A DNA stretch of 64,000 nt from CAWGUU01 sp963825765 (GTDB taxonomy: Bacteria > Actinomycetota > Acidimicrobiia > Acidimicrobiales > AC-14), in assembly GCA_963825765.1 (NCBI GenBank), contig CAWGUU010000014.1, forward strand, positions 124,001 through 188,000. Reading direction: 5' to 3'. The notes below the pieces were generated by a model. It saw only the letters and a program-made list of their open reading frames with translations. It had not been told where the DNA came from and did not search any database. How positions within the stretch are numbered: position 1 is the first letter of the stretch; each line of letters begins with the position of its first letter. This document shows, one piece after another, positions 57,113-64,000 of the stretch. The position numbers were made by a program, and so were the translations under genes.

Positions 57113-58897
57113 TTAGTTCTCGACAGTGTGAATCATGGTGGGCGAGTGCTGCTTCTTCAGAACCTTGCCCTTCCCGAGGTACATGTGCACACCGCAGGGG
57201 AGGCAGGGGTCGAAGCTACGCACGGCCCGCATGATGTCGATGCCCTTGAAGTTCTCGCGCGTGTTCTCTTCGAAGATCGGCGTGTTTTGCACGGCGTCTT
57301 CGTAGGGACCGGGGGTCCCGTAGATGTCACGCGGGTTGGCGTTCCAGGGCGTCGGGGGGTACGGGTGGTAGTTGGCGATCTTGCCACCACGGATGACCAT
57401 GTGGTGGGAGAGAACGCCACGAACGGCCTCGGTGAAACCGCAACCGATTGCCTCATCGGGGACCGTGAACGGCTCCCAGGTCTTGGTGTGGCCGGCGCGG
57501 ATCTCCTTGAGGGCTTCCTCGACGAAGTACATACCGCAGGCGGCCGAGTAGGCCTGGAAGTACGTGCGGGCCCGGTGACGCTCGATGCAGTTGGACCACT
57601 TCGGCACGTGCCACTCGAAAGTGCACTCGGGCTTCAGCGCCGTCTTGGGCATGTTCATGATGATGCTGGTGCCAGTGGCCTTGATCCAGCCGATGTCCAC
57701 GATGCCGGAGAGCGCGATGGCGAAGAGACGGGCGAGGGGCCCACCACCGGTGTCGGTGGAGAGGTGGTCCCGGCCGTCGTACCAGCGGGGCGACATGACC
57801 CAGCTGTACTTGCCGTCGAAGTCACGCTTCTGGGGCTGGGGGATGGTGTGCTGGTTCCAGGGCTGGTCGACGGAGACCGGGTTCCCCAGGGGGTCACGGT
57901 CGACGAAGACTTCCTGGCCGTGCCAGCTGTCGTAGTACGAGCTGCCCAGGAGGATGCGGATGCCGAGGTTGATGTCGACCAGGTCGTTGGTGACCAGCTT
58001 GCCGTCGACGACAACACCGGGGGTGACGAACATCGCACGTCCCCACTCGGTCATGTCGCGGTACTTGAAGTTGCACACGTTCGGGTCCTGGAAGGCGCCC
58101 CAGCAGATCGTCAGGATGCGACGACGGCCGACCTCTTCGTAACCAGGCATTGCCTCGTACACGAAGTCGAACAGGTCGTCGTGGATCGGGACGATCTTCT
58201 TCATGAACTCGCAGTAGCGCATGAGGCGCGCCATGTAGTCCGTGATGAGCTGGATGCTGGCCGTGGTGCCCACGCCGCCCGGGTACAGGGTGGACGGGTG
58301 AACGTGACGACCCTCCATGAGGCAGAACATCTCACGGGTCCAGCGGCTGACGGCCAGGGCCTCGCGGTAGAGGTCACCCGAGAACGGGTTCAGCGACCGC
58401 ATGATGTCACCGATGGTGGCGTAGCCGTGCTCGGCGGCACCGGGTGCCTCGGTGTCGTTGGCCAGGTCGAGGACGCCGGGGTTGGTCTCCGCGAACATCT
58501 TCTCGCAGAAGTCGACCCCGACCAGGTTCTCCTGGAAGATGTTGTGGTCGAACATGTACTCGGCAGCCTCGCCGAGGTTGAGGATCCACTCACCCAGGTG
58601 CGGTGGCTGCACGTCGTAGGCCATCTGCTGGCAGTAGACCGAGGTTGCGCAGTGGTTGTCACCGCAGATGCCGCAGATGCGGCTGGTGATGAAGTGCGCG
58701 TCCCGCGGGTCCTTGCCCTTCATGAAGATGGAGTAACCCCGGAAGATGGACGACGTGGAGTGACACTCCACGACCTTGCCCTGGGCGAAGTCGATCTTGG
58801 TGTAGATGCCCAGGCTGCCCACGATTCGGGTTACCGGGTCCCACGCCATCTCGACGAGGTCGCCACCAGCGGCACGTGCCCTAGTCCTTGTCGGCAT
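57113..58897 (-). CDS. hhyL: Group 1h [NiFe]-hydrogenase large subunit
   Basis: A 594-residue large subunit. The L1 motif RICGICGDNHCATSVYCQQM has C75 and C78; the L2 motif near the end is FDPCLPCGVHMYLG (C565, C568), after which the maturation protease would cut behind His 571, releasing about 23 residues. Both motifs fit the high-affinity, O2-tolerant group 1h of actinobacteria, which oxidises atmospheric H2. A GAGAGAGG site precedes ATG 58897. It follows hhyS by 39 nt. No membrane helix or signal peptide is seen. Confidence 0.97.
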   Translation of the reverse strand: MPTRTRARAAGGDLVEMAWDPVTRIVGSLGIYTKIDFAQGKVVECHSTSSIFRGYSIFMKGKDPRDAHFITSRICGICGDNHCATSVYCQQMAYDVQPPHLGEWILNLGEAAEYMFDHNIFQENLVGVDFCEKMFAETNPGVLDLANDTEAPGAAEHGYATIGDIMRSLNPFSGDLYREALAVSRWTREMFCLMEGRHVHPSTLYPGGVGTTASIQLITDYMARLMRYCEFMKKIVPIHDDLFDFVYEAMPGYEEVGRRRILTICWGAFQDPNVCNFKYRDMTEWGRAMFVTPGVVVDGKLVTNDLVDINLGIRILLGSSYYDSWHGQEVFVDRDPLGNPVSVDQPWNQHTIPQPQKRDFDGKYSWVMSPRWYDGRDHLSTDTGGGPLARLFAIALSGIVDIGWIKATGTSIIMNMPKTALKPECTFEWHVPKWSNCIERHRARTYFQAYSAACGMYFVEEALKEIRAGHTKTWEPFTVPDEAIGCGFTEAVRGVLSHHMVIRGGKIANYHPYPPTPWNANPRDIYGTPGPYEDAVQNTPIFEENTRENFKGIDIMRAVRSFDPCLPCGVHMYLGKGKVLKKQHSPTMIHTVEN

Positions 58898-58936
58898 ATG
58901 TTTTCCTCTCTCCTTAGATCTCGTTAGTCGCGAATG

Positions 58937-59971
58937 TTAGCGCCAGCTGGGGGTGTAGCCGGTAAGCAGTGAACTTCCCTTGGAGCGCCACTTCGGCTCC
59001 TTGTCCACGGTCTTGCCGGTGATGTCACGCAGACCACGGATCACGGACCCGTACAGGCCGCTGGCTGCGGTGGACACCTTGCCGCCCGGGGGCTCGTCCA
59101 TGAACGGCATGAACTTGTCCGGGAAACCGGGCATGGTGCAACCGATGCAGATGCCGCCGACGTTCGGGCAGCCACCCACTCCGTTGACCCATCCCCGCTT
59201 GGGAACATTGCACTTGACCACCGGACCCCAGCAGCCGAGCTTGACGATGCACTTGGGCGAGCCGTACTCGGTGGCGAAGTCGCCCTGCTCGTAGTACCCG
59301 GCGCGGTCGCAGCCCTCGTGGACGGTGTTGCCGAACAGCCATGCGGGACGCAATGCCTCGTCCAGCGGGATCAGAGGTGCCTGACCCGTGGCCATGTAGA
59401 GCAGGTACAGGATGGTCTCCGACAGGTTGTCGGGGTGGATCGGGCAGCCCGGGACGTTGACGACCGGCAGACCGGCCTTCGAACGCCAGCCCCAGCCGAG
59501 GTAGTCGGCGACGCCCATGGCGCCAGTGGGGTTGCCGGACATGGCGTGCAGCCCGCCGTAGGTGGCGCAGGTGCCCACTGCGAGGATGCCGGTGCACACG
59601 GGAGCGAGGCGGTCGAGCCACTCGCTGGTGGTCATCGGCTGGTCGGTGGCGGGGTTGTTGCCGAACCCACACCAGTAACCCTCACGCTTGATGGCCTCGT
59701 TGGGGATGGACCCCTCGACGACCAGCACGAAAGGCTCGAGCTCGCCGCGCTCGGCCCGGAAGAACCACTCCAAGAAGTCGTCGGCGCCGCCGACGGGACC
59801 GCACTCGAAGTCGATGAGCGGCCAGTGCACCGCGATCTTCGGCAAGCCCGGGAGCGCCTGCAGGGCGATCTCCTCGATGCTCGGCTGGGTGGCCGCGGTA
59901 AGAGCGACGGAGTCACCGTCGCAGCTGAGACCGGAGTTAATCCACAGGATGTGGATGACCGGCTCGGTCAT
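58937..59971 (-). CDS. hhyS: Group 1h [NiFe]-hydrogenase small subunit
   Basis: A 344-residue small subunit from ATG 59971, with AGGGGGT just upstream; a longer start at 59986 is less likely because the ribosome site lies inside it. There is no Tat signal, so the enzyme is cytosolic. The proximal cluster region is SCDGDS, where C17 and D20 take the place of the usual Cys-x2-Cys, as in the group 1h enzyme of Ralstonia. VGTCATYGG, VPGCPIHPD and KLGCWGPVVKCN with GGICIGCTMPGFPD give the remaining Cys ligands. The subunit passes electrons from H2 to an unknown acceptor. Confidence 0.97.
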   Translation of the reverse strand: MTEPVIHILWINSGLSCDGDSVALTAATQPSIEEIALQALPGLPKIAVHWPLIDFECGPVGGADDFLEWFFRAERGELEPFVLVVEGSIPNEAIKREGYWCGFGNNPATDQPMTTSEWLDRLAPVCTGILAVGTCATYGGLHAMSGNPTGAMGVADYLGWGWRSKAGLPVVNVPGCPIHPDNLSETILYLLYMATGQAPLIPLDEALRPAWLFGNTVHEGCDRAGYYEQGDFATEYGSPKCIVKLGCWGPVVKCNVPKRGWVNGVGGCPNVGGICIGCTMPGFPDKFMPFMDEPPGGKVSTAASGLYGSVIRGLRDITGKTVDKEPKWRSKGSSLLTGYTPSWR

Positions 59972-60027
59972 ATGGTACCCCCTCATTAGGGCGCGCTAGC
60001 GCCAACTTCCGCTGGGAACCCGCTGCG

Positions 60028-60057
60028 CTATCGCCAACAGCGTTCTGCGGTGCCCAT
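60028..60057 (-). CDS. Putative 9-residue leader peptide upstream of hhyS
   Basis: ATG 60057 has a textbook AAGGAG site 5 nt upstream and encodes MGTAERCWR before a TAG at 60028-60030. It lies within the probable 5' leader of hhyS, followed by a GCGCTAGCGC palindrome before the hhyS ribosome site. A Cys-containing leader may sense translation or cysteine supply. I cannot prove that it is translated. Confidence 0.4.
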   Translation of the reverse strand: MGTAERCWR

Positions 60058-60130
60058 AACTACTCCTTCCCCACGGGCGTGTAAATAGGTGTCTTGGCCA
60101 ACTAGGTGGGTCTGCGCACGGTGTCTAAAA
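60058..60130 (-). promoter_or_regulatory. Upstream region of the hydrogenase operon with palindrome
   Basis: On the minus strand, TATTTACAC (60087-60079) is a likely -10 region, upstream of which lies the perfect palindrome TTGGCCAA (60094-60101) and two copies of CACCTA, spaced about 11 nt apart. The position suits an operator controlling hhyS expression, for example by a starvation regulator. A matching -35 box is weak. Confidence 0.45.
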
Positions 60131-60241
60131 CATCTACCGCACGTCGCCTGGAACGGTATGGGCGATCGAGGGGGGCAAGGGGTGGCCCGACGGCCACCCT
60201 CCGGGGTCGAAAGTGTTGCTGGTGTTACTGTTGTTGCCATT

Positions 60242-62701
60242 GTGGCGACGCGAACGACCCGCCCCAAGGCAGGCACCGGCCGGCGGCCGGCGGGGAAATC
60301 TGTGACAACTTCCACTCGAAGGCCCCTCGACAAGGGTAGACGAGCCCCGTCGGGGGCGCGGACGGAGCCCCGAAAGGGCCCTCGGCCGGCACGGAAACCC
60401 GCCCGAAACGCCGGTCCGGCCCTCGGGGGCCACGGCCGGGACCTCGCCGGGCTGGCCGTCGTCACCGCCGCCCTGCTCTCCGCCCTCGCCATCTACGGGG
60501 GACTCGCCGGCCCGGTCGGCAGGAGCCTCGCCGACGGGACTTCCACAGGTTTCGGGCTGGCGCGGTACGGCCTTCCCGTCGTTCTCGCCGGCGGCGGGGC
60601 GTGGGTGCTGCGTCGCCAGCCTGGCCAGTCGCCGGCCAGGCTGGCCTTCGGGCTCGCCCTCGTCACCGTGGCCGCCTGTGGCCTGCTGTACCTGGCCCGG
60701 GGCGGTCCCGGGTTCGACGCCAGCCTGGCCCAGGTCCGCGGCGCGGGTGGGGTGGTCGGCCAGGCGGTGGGTGAGCCGCTGCGCTGGGCGCTCGCCAGCT
60801 GGGGCGCGGCCGCCGTGCTGATCTCGGCCCTGGGCATCGGGTTCCTCATCATCGGCAGGACCACCGTGAAGGACTCCGCCGGCCACGCCTCGTCCTGGGC
60901 CCGCAGCGCCGGAAAGGTCGCGGCCCGGGCCGGGCGGGCGGTGGGAGCCGTCGCCGCCACCCTCGTCCCCGCCCCAAGGCCGGCGGTGCCCGAGGACGAG
61001 GGGCGCGAGCGGGCCCCGCACCGTGAGGTGACACCTGCCCCGGCCGTGGAGCGGGTGGGCGAGCCGGCCGTGGGCGAGACAGCGGACGGGCCCGGCCCCG
61101 GTGGCGCCTCGGCGGTGATCGGGCGGCCTCCGATCCCTCCCGCCGTCGTCGAGGCGCTTCCCGAGCCGGGCCCGTCGGAGCAGCTGGAGATCGAGCTTGG
61201 GCCGGGAGCCCAGGCCAGCCCGTGGAAACTCCCGCCGCTCAAGCTCCTGGAGCGGGGCGAGGTACACGAGGTCGACCGTCACCTGCTGGAGGCCGAGGGT
61301 CGCACGCTCGAAGCGGCGCTGGCCGCCCACGGCGTGGAGACCACCCTCGTCGGGATGACGGTGGGGCCGACGGTGACCCGCTACGAGCTGTCGCTGGGCG
61401 CCGGCGTGAAGGTGGCCCGGGTCACCAACCTGCACAAGGACATCGCCTACGCCATGGCCTCGGCCGACGTCCGGATCCTGGCCCCCATCCCCGGCCGATC
61501 GGCCATCGGCGTCGAAGTGCCCAACAAGGCCCGCCAGCTCGTCCTCCTCGGCGACATCCTGTCCTCGGCCGAGGCAGCCCGCGCCAGCCACCCGCTCGAG
61601 GTGGCCCTGGGGCGAGACATCGCCGGGCGGCCGATCCTCGTGAACCTGGCCGAGATGCCCCACCTGCTCATCGCCGGGGCGACAGGCGCCGGCAAGTCGT
61701 CGTGCATCAACTCCCTGGTCACCTCGCTGCTCGTGCGGACGACCCCGGACCAGGTCCGGCTGATCCTCGTCGACCCGAAGCGGGTGGAGCTCGGCCAGTA
61801 CAACGGGCTCCCCCACCTGCTGACCCAGGTCGTCGTCAACCCCAAGAAGGCGGCCAACGCCCTGTCGTGGGCGGTCCACGAGATGGAGCGGCGCTACGAC
61901 CTGCTGGCCGAGGTGGGCGTGCGGGACATCACCGGCTACAACGCCGCCTTCGACCGGGGCGACCTGGGCGACGGCACCCAGGCCGGCCACGCCGATACGG
62001 GCTCCGATCCCGACAAGGCCTTCACGCGGCTGCCCTTCGTGGTCGTGGTGGTCGACGAGCTCAACGACCTGATGATGGTGGCGGCCCGGGACGTGGAGGA
62101 GTCGATCTGCCGCATCGCCCAGATGGCCAGGGCCGTGGGCATCCACCTGGTGATCGCCACGCAGCGGCCGTCGGTCGACGTCATCACCGGGGTCATCAAG
62201 GCCAACATCCCGTCCCGGCTGGCGTTCGCGGTCTCGTCCCTGGCCGACAGCCGGGTCATCCTCGACCAGCCGGGCGCCGAGCGCCTGATCGGCCAGGGCG
62301 ACATGCTGCTGGCCATCGCCTCCTCGAACGTGCCTCGGAGGGTCCAGGGGTCGTGGGTGAGCGAGGACGAGGTGCACAAGATCGTCGCCCACTGGCGGCG
62401 GCAGGCGTCGCCCCAATACGTGGACGGCGTCGAGGGCGAGGAGTCGGCCGGCGGGGGCGTCGACGGCGTGGGCGACGACGACGAGGAGCATCTCGAGGCG
62501 GCCATGGAGCTGGTGGTCCGCTCACAGCTGGGCTCGACGTCGATGCTGCAGCGCAAGCTCCGGGTCGGCTTCGCCCGGGCCGGGCGGCTCATGGACCTGC
62601 TCGAGCGCCGCGGCGTCGTCGGTCCGTCGGAGGGGTCGAAGGCCAGGGCGGTCCTCATGTCGCCCGAGGAGCTCGACGAGCTGAAGTCCCGCTCGGAGTA
62701 G
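60242..62701 (+). CDS. ftsK: DNA translocase FtsK
   Basis: An ~819-residue protein (GTG 60242; a start at 60089 would add about 51 poorly supported residues). The basic N-terminal ~60 residues precede four membrane helices (about 70-210). A Pro/Ala-rich linker leads to the motor domain with Walker A GATGAGKSSCIN (near 478) and Walker B VVVVVDELNDLMM, and the C-terminal gamma winged helix is RSQLGSTSMLQRKLRVGFARAGRLMDLLE. It pumps chromosome termini through the division septum. It is divergent from the hydrogenase operon. Confidence 0.94.
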   Translation: MATRTTRPKAGTGRRPAGKSVTTSTRRPLDKGRRAPSGARTEPRKGPRPARKPARNAGPALGGHGRDLAGLAVVTAALLSALAIYGGLAGPVGRSLADGTSTGFGLARYGLPVVLAGGGAWVLRRQPGQSPARLAFGLALVTVAACGLLYLARGGPGFDASLAQVRGAGGVVGQAVGEPLRWALASWGAAAVLISALGIGFLIIGRTTVKDSAGHASSWARSAGKVAARAGRAVGAVAATLVPAPRPAVPEDEGRERAPHREVTPAPAVERVGEPAVGETADGPGPGGASAVIGRPPIPPAVVEALPEPGPSEQLEIELGPGAQASPWKLPPLKLLERGEVHEVDRHLLEAEGRTLEAALAAHGVETTLVGMTVGPTVTRYELSLGAGVKVARVTNLHKDIAYAMASADVRILAPIPGRSAIGVEVPNKARQLVLLGDILSSAEAARASHPLEVALGRDIAGRPILVNLAEMPHLLIAGATGAGKSSCINSLVTSLLVRTTPDQVRLILVDPKRVELGQYNGLPHLLTQVVVNPKKAANALSWAVHEMERRYDLLAEVGVRDITGYNAAFDRGDLGDGTQAGHADTGSDPDKAFTRLPFVVVVVDELNDLMMVAARDVEESICRIAQMARAVGIHLVIATQRPSVDVITGVIKANIPSRLAFAVSSLADSRVILDQPGAERLIGQGDMLLAIASSNVPRRVQGSWVSEDEVHKIVAHWRRQASPQYVDGVEGEESAGGGVDGVGDDDEEHLEAAMELVVRSQLGSTSMLQRKLRVGFARAGRLMDLLERRGVVGPSEGSKARAVLMSPEELDELKSRSE

Positions 62702-62727
62702 TCCTGGCCTCTTGCCGCGGACGCGGC

Positions 62728-62755
62728 GATGGCGCCTCCCCTTTGAGGCGCCATC
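62728..62755. terminator. Two-way hairpin terminator after ftsK
   Basis: GATGGCGCCTC and GAGGCGCCATC form a perfect 11-bp stem with a 6-nt loop CCCTTT, 26 nt after the ftsK stop and between two convergent genes. Confidence 0.8.
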
Positions 62756-62781
62756 GACGATCTGGTGGGTGGGCAGGAGGT

Positions 62782-63108
62782 CTAGGCGGCGATGCGGTGA
62801 CGCCTGGTCGAACCGGTGTCCTCGGTGGTCCGGGCCTCGGTCCATCCGAGCCAGGCGAAGACGGCGCTCCAGGCGGTGGCCAGGGCGCCGGCGACCAGCC
62901 CGGTGGCGACCGTTCCCATCCAGTCCTCGCGCAGCCCGATGCCGAAGCCGGCGAACAACGAGTAGTCCAGGGCGACGGTCGTTCCGATGGCCAGCACGAA
63001 CGTGAGTAGCGTTCGGGTCTTGCCCAGCGACGGCACCAGGTCGATCAGCACGTCGGCGATCTTCAGGATCGCCAGACCCAACAGAGCAACTACGGCGAAG
63101 TGGTACAT
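62782..63108 (-). CDS. Small integral membrane protein, 108 residues
   Basis: A protein with three hydrophobic stretches (about residues 4-20, 33-52 and 65-88) and a basic C-terminus. GGAGG lies 7 nt before ATG 63108, which I prefer to earlier in-frame starts. I do not recognise the family. It shares the intergenic region with the zinc-ribbon gene on the other strand. Confidence 0.72.
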   Translation of the reverse strand: MYHFAVVALLGLAILKIADVLIDLVPSLGKTRTLLTFVLAIGTTVALDYSLFAGFGIGLREDWMGTVATGLVAGALATAWSAVFAWLGWTEARTTEDTGSTRRHRIAA

Positions 63109-63211
63109 GCAGCGTCCTCCGATTCGAGCGGCTTGTGTGTGTTGCGCCTTGCTCCTGTTCGACCACTGAACCTGCCGGCGCGTGACAACGAGAGCGTGAG
63201 AGGGAGAGACC

Positions 63212-63361
63212 ATGGCGACCTATGAGGGTTACTGCGTGAAATGTCGTGAGAAGCGCGAGTTCGACGGCACCGAGGTGGAGCTGGCAAACGGCCGGCGGGC
63301 GGCTCAGGGCACGTGCCCGACCTGCGGCACCAAGATGAACCGGATGCTCGGCAAGAAGTGA
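63212..63361 (+). CDS. DUF5679-type zinc-ribbon protein, 49 residues
   Basis: A 49-residue protein with CVKCREKREF and CPTCGTKMNRMLG, the two CxxC knuckles of a zinc ribbon, and the family-typical ELANGRRAAQGTCP between. A GAGGGAGAGA site precedes ATG 63212. Such proteins are widespread in actinobacteria and often near translation genes; the function is unknown. Confidence 0.85.
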   Translation: MATYEGYCVKCREKREFDGTEVELANGRRAAQGTCPTCGTKMNRMLGKK

Positions 63362-63391
63362 CCCCAGGGCGGGCCAGGTAGCTTGGGGGGA

Positions 63392-63494
63392 GTGAGCGAG
63401 CCGAAGGCCAGCGAACCAATGTGGCGCGCTTCGTCCGGCCGGAGGCCGGATGTCACGTCCGTCATTGGTGGACCATCCCGAGGGATGGTGCACC
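63392..63494 (+). repeat. 103-bp hairpin element, copy 2
   Basis: It begins GTGAGCGAGCCGAAGGCCAG and ends GGGATGGTGCACC, with only one nucleotide before the GTG start of rimO at 63496. Two hairpins are inside: CCGGCC/GGCCGG, and GGTGGACCATCC/GGATGGTGCACC. The rimO start itself (GTGAGCGAGCCGAAGGCGAG) repeats the first 20 bp of the element. Confidence 0.9.
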
Positions 63495-63495
63495 G

Positions 63496-64000
63496 GTGAG
63501 CGAGCCGAAGGCGAGCAGCTACTGGCTGGAGACCCTGGGCTGCCCCAAGAACCAGGTGGACTCCGACAAGCTGGCAGGGACCTTGGTGGCCGACGGCATG
63601 TCCGCGGCCGGGCGGCCCGAGGACGCCGACCTGGTGGTGGTCAACACCTGCGCCTTCATCGAGGCGGCCCGGGAGGAGTCGATCGACACCATCCTGGCCC
63701 TCTCCGAGGCCCGCCGACCGGGCGCCAAGCTGGTGGTGACCGGGTGCATGGCCGAGCGCTACGGCGACGAGCTGGCCGCGGCGCTGCCCGAGGCCGATGC
63801 CGTCAGCGGCTTCGGCGTCCCCGTGACGCTGGGCCGCCGTCCGGGGTCGGCGCTCCCCGATATGGAGCGGCCCGTCCCCGAGCTGGATCTGCTGAACCTG
63901 CCCCGGCCCAGGGCGTCGGCTCCGTGGGCCTACGTCAAGGTCGCCGAGGGCTGCGACCGGGCCTGCGGGTTCTGCGCCATCCCGTCGTTCCGGGGAAAGC
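63496..64000 (+). CDS. rimO: Ribosomal protein S12 methylthiotransferase (5' part)
   Basis: The first 168 residues are visible; the gene runs off the right edge. The UPF0004 domain has ETLGCPKNQVDSD and VVNTCAFIEAAREESID with the Cys ligands of the auxiliary Fe-S cluster; GCMAERYG supplies the third. The radical SAM triad is GCDRACGFCAIPSFRGK (C-x3-C-x2-C). It adds a methylthio group to Asp of ribosomal protein S12. The N-terminus is short, and its first codons are shared with the repeat. Confidence 0.93.
   Translation, partial: MSEPKASSYWLETLGCPKNQVDSDKLAGTLVADGMSAAGRPEDADLVVVNTCAFIEAAREESIDTILALSEARRPGAKLVVTGCMAERYGDELAAALPEADAVSGFGVPVTLGRRPGSALPDMERPVPELDLLNLPRPRASAPWAYVKVAEGCDRACGFCAIPSFRGK

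Noticed and set aside
60089..60241. Earlier start for ftsK
   Set aside because: The added ~51 residues would cover the hydrogenase promoter region and do not look like an FtsK N-terminus; GTG 60242 is preferred, though not proven.

Overview
The window is 64 kb of GC-rich, gene-dense DNA from an actinobacterium, most likely a member of Acidimicrobiia or a relative; the class is inferred, the phylum is well supported. The evidence is the conserved actinobacterial gene order (lysA-hom-thrC, then rho-rpmE-prfA-prmC-tsaC, then glyA and a wecA-like gene), strong G/C preference at third codon positions, a mycothiol-dependent-isomerase-type protein, and a group 1h [NiFe] hydrogenase. Several genes have a TAnnnT -10 box only 6-9 nt before the start codon, so leaderless transcripts are probably common.

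Layout. 1-17 kb and 18-19 kb: an exopolysaccharide locus with the tail of a membrane protein, three methyltransferases, a hexapeptide acyltransferase, a Wzy-like polymerase, two Wzz/BY-kinase fusions, a low-molecular-weight tyrosine phosphatase, a nucleotide-sugar dehydrogenase and a WecA-like initiating transferase. Two paralogous genes for a Cys/His-rich plus helical protein, each near one of the kinases, do not match any family I can name. A lasso-peptide-type B2 protease gene and an ABC exporter sit in the same region without a visible precursor, B1 or cyclase, followed by a broken Uma2 gene.

19-25 kb: translation and transcription housekeeping (MDMPI-fold protein, tsaC, prmC, prfA, rpmE, rho). 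25-28.6 kb: three genes that together would convert 3-phosphoglycerate to cyclic 2,3-diphosphoglycerate, a solute pathway best known from thermophilic methanogens. 28.6-35 kb: a periplasmic sugar dehydrogenase lipoprotein, a two-gene MacB/FtsX-like ABC transporter and a NarL-type two-component system. 35-39.5 kb: thrC, hom, lysA and a single-domain response regulator. 39.5-48 kb: tRNA-Arg(CCG), a receptor-type Ser/Thr kinase, a LigD-like protein lacking the catalytic lysine, an epimerase, clpP, tRNA-Leu(TAG), a SpoVS protein, dapA and RNase J.

48-60 kb is the most distinctive part. A minus-strand run of fourteen genes starts with hhyS-hhyL (group 1h, high-affinity H2 uptake) and continues through NifU-like, DUF5947- and DUF6084-like proteins, a 494-residue unknown, a maturation protease, two tiny tandem membrane peptides, hypC, a small glycine-rich membrane protein, a PD-(D/E)XK-like protein with a Cys cluster and two single-TM helical proteins. 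Facing it is a plus-strand operon of three more single-TM helical proteins. A short Cys-containing leader ORF with a strong ribosome site precedes hhyS. 60-64 kb: ftsK, a small membrane protein, a zinc-ribbon protein and the start of rimO.

Two dispersed repeat families are visible: a 103-bp hairpin element that twice sits exactly one nucleotide before a start codon (54951-55053 and 63392-63494), and a ~49-bp REP-like hairpin in four intergenic copies whose core is conserved while the stem sequence changes on both sides.
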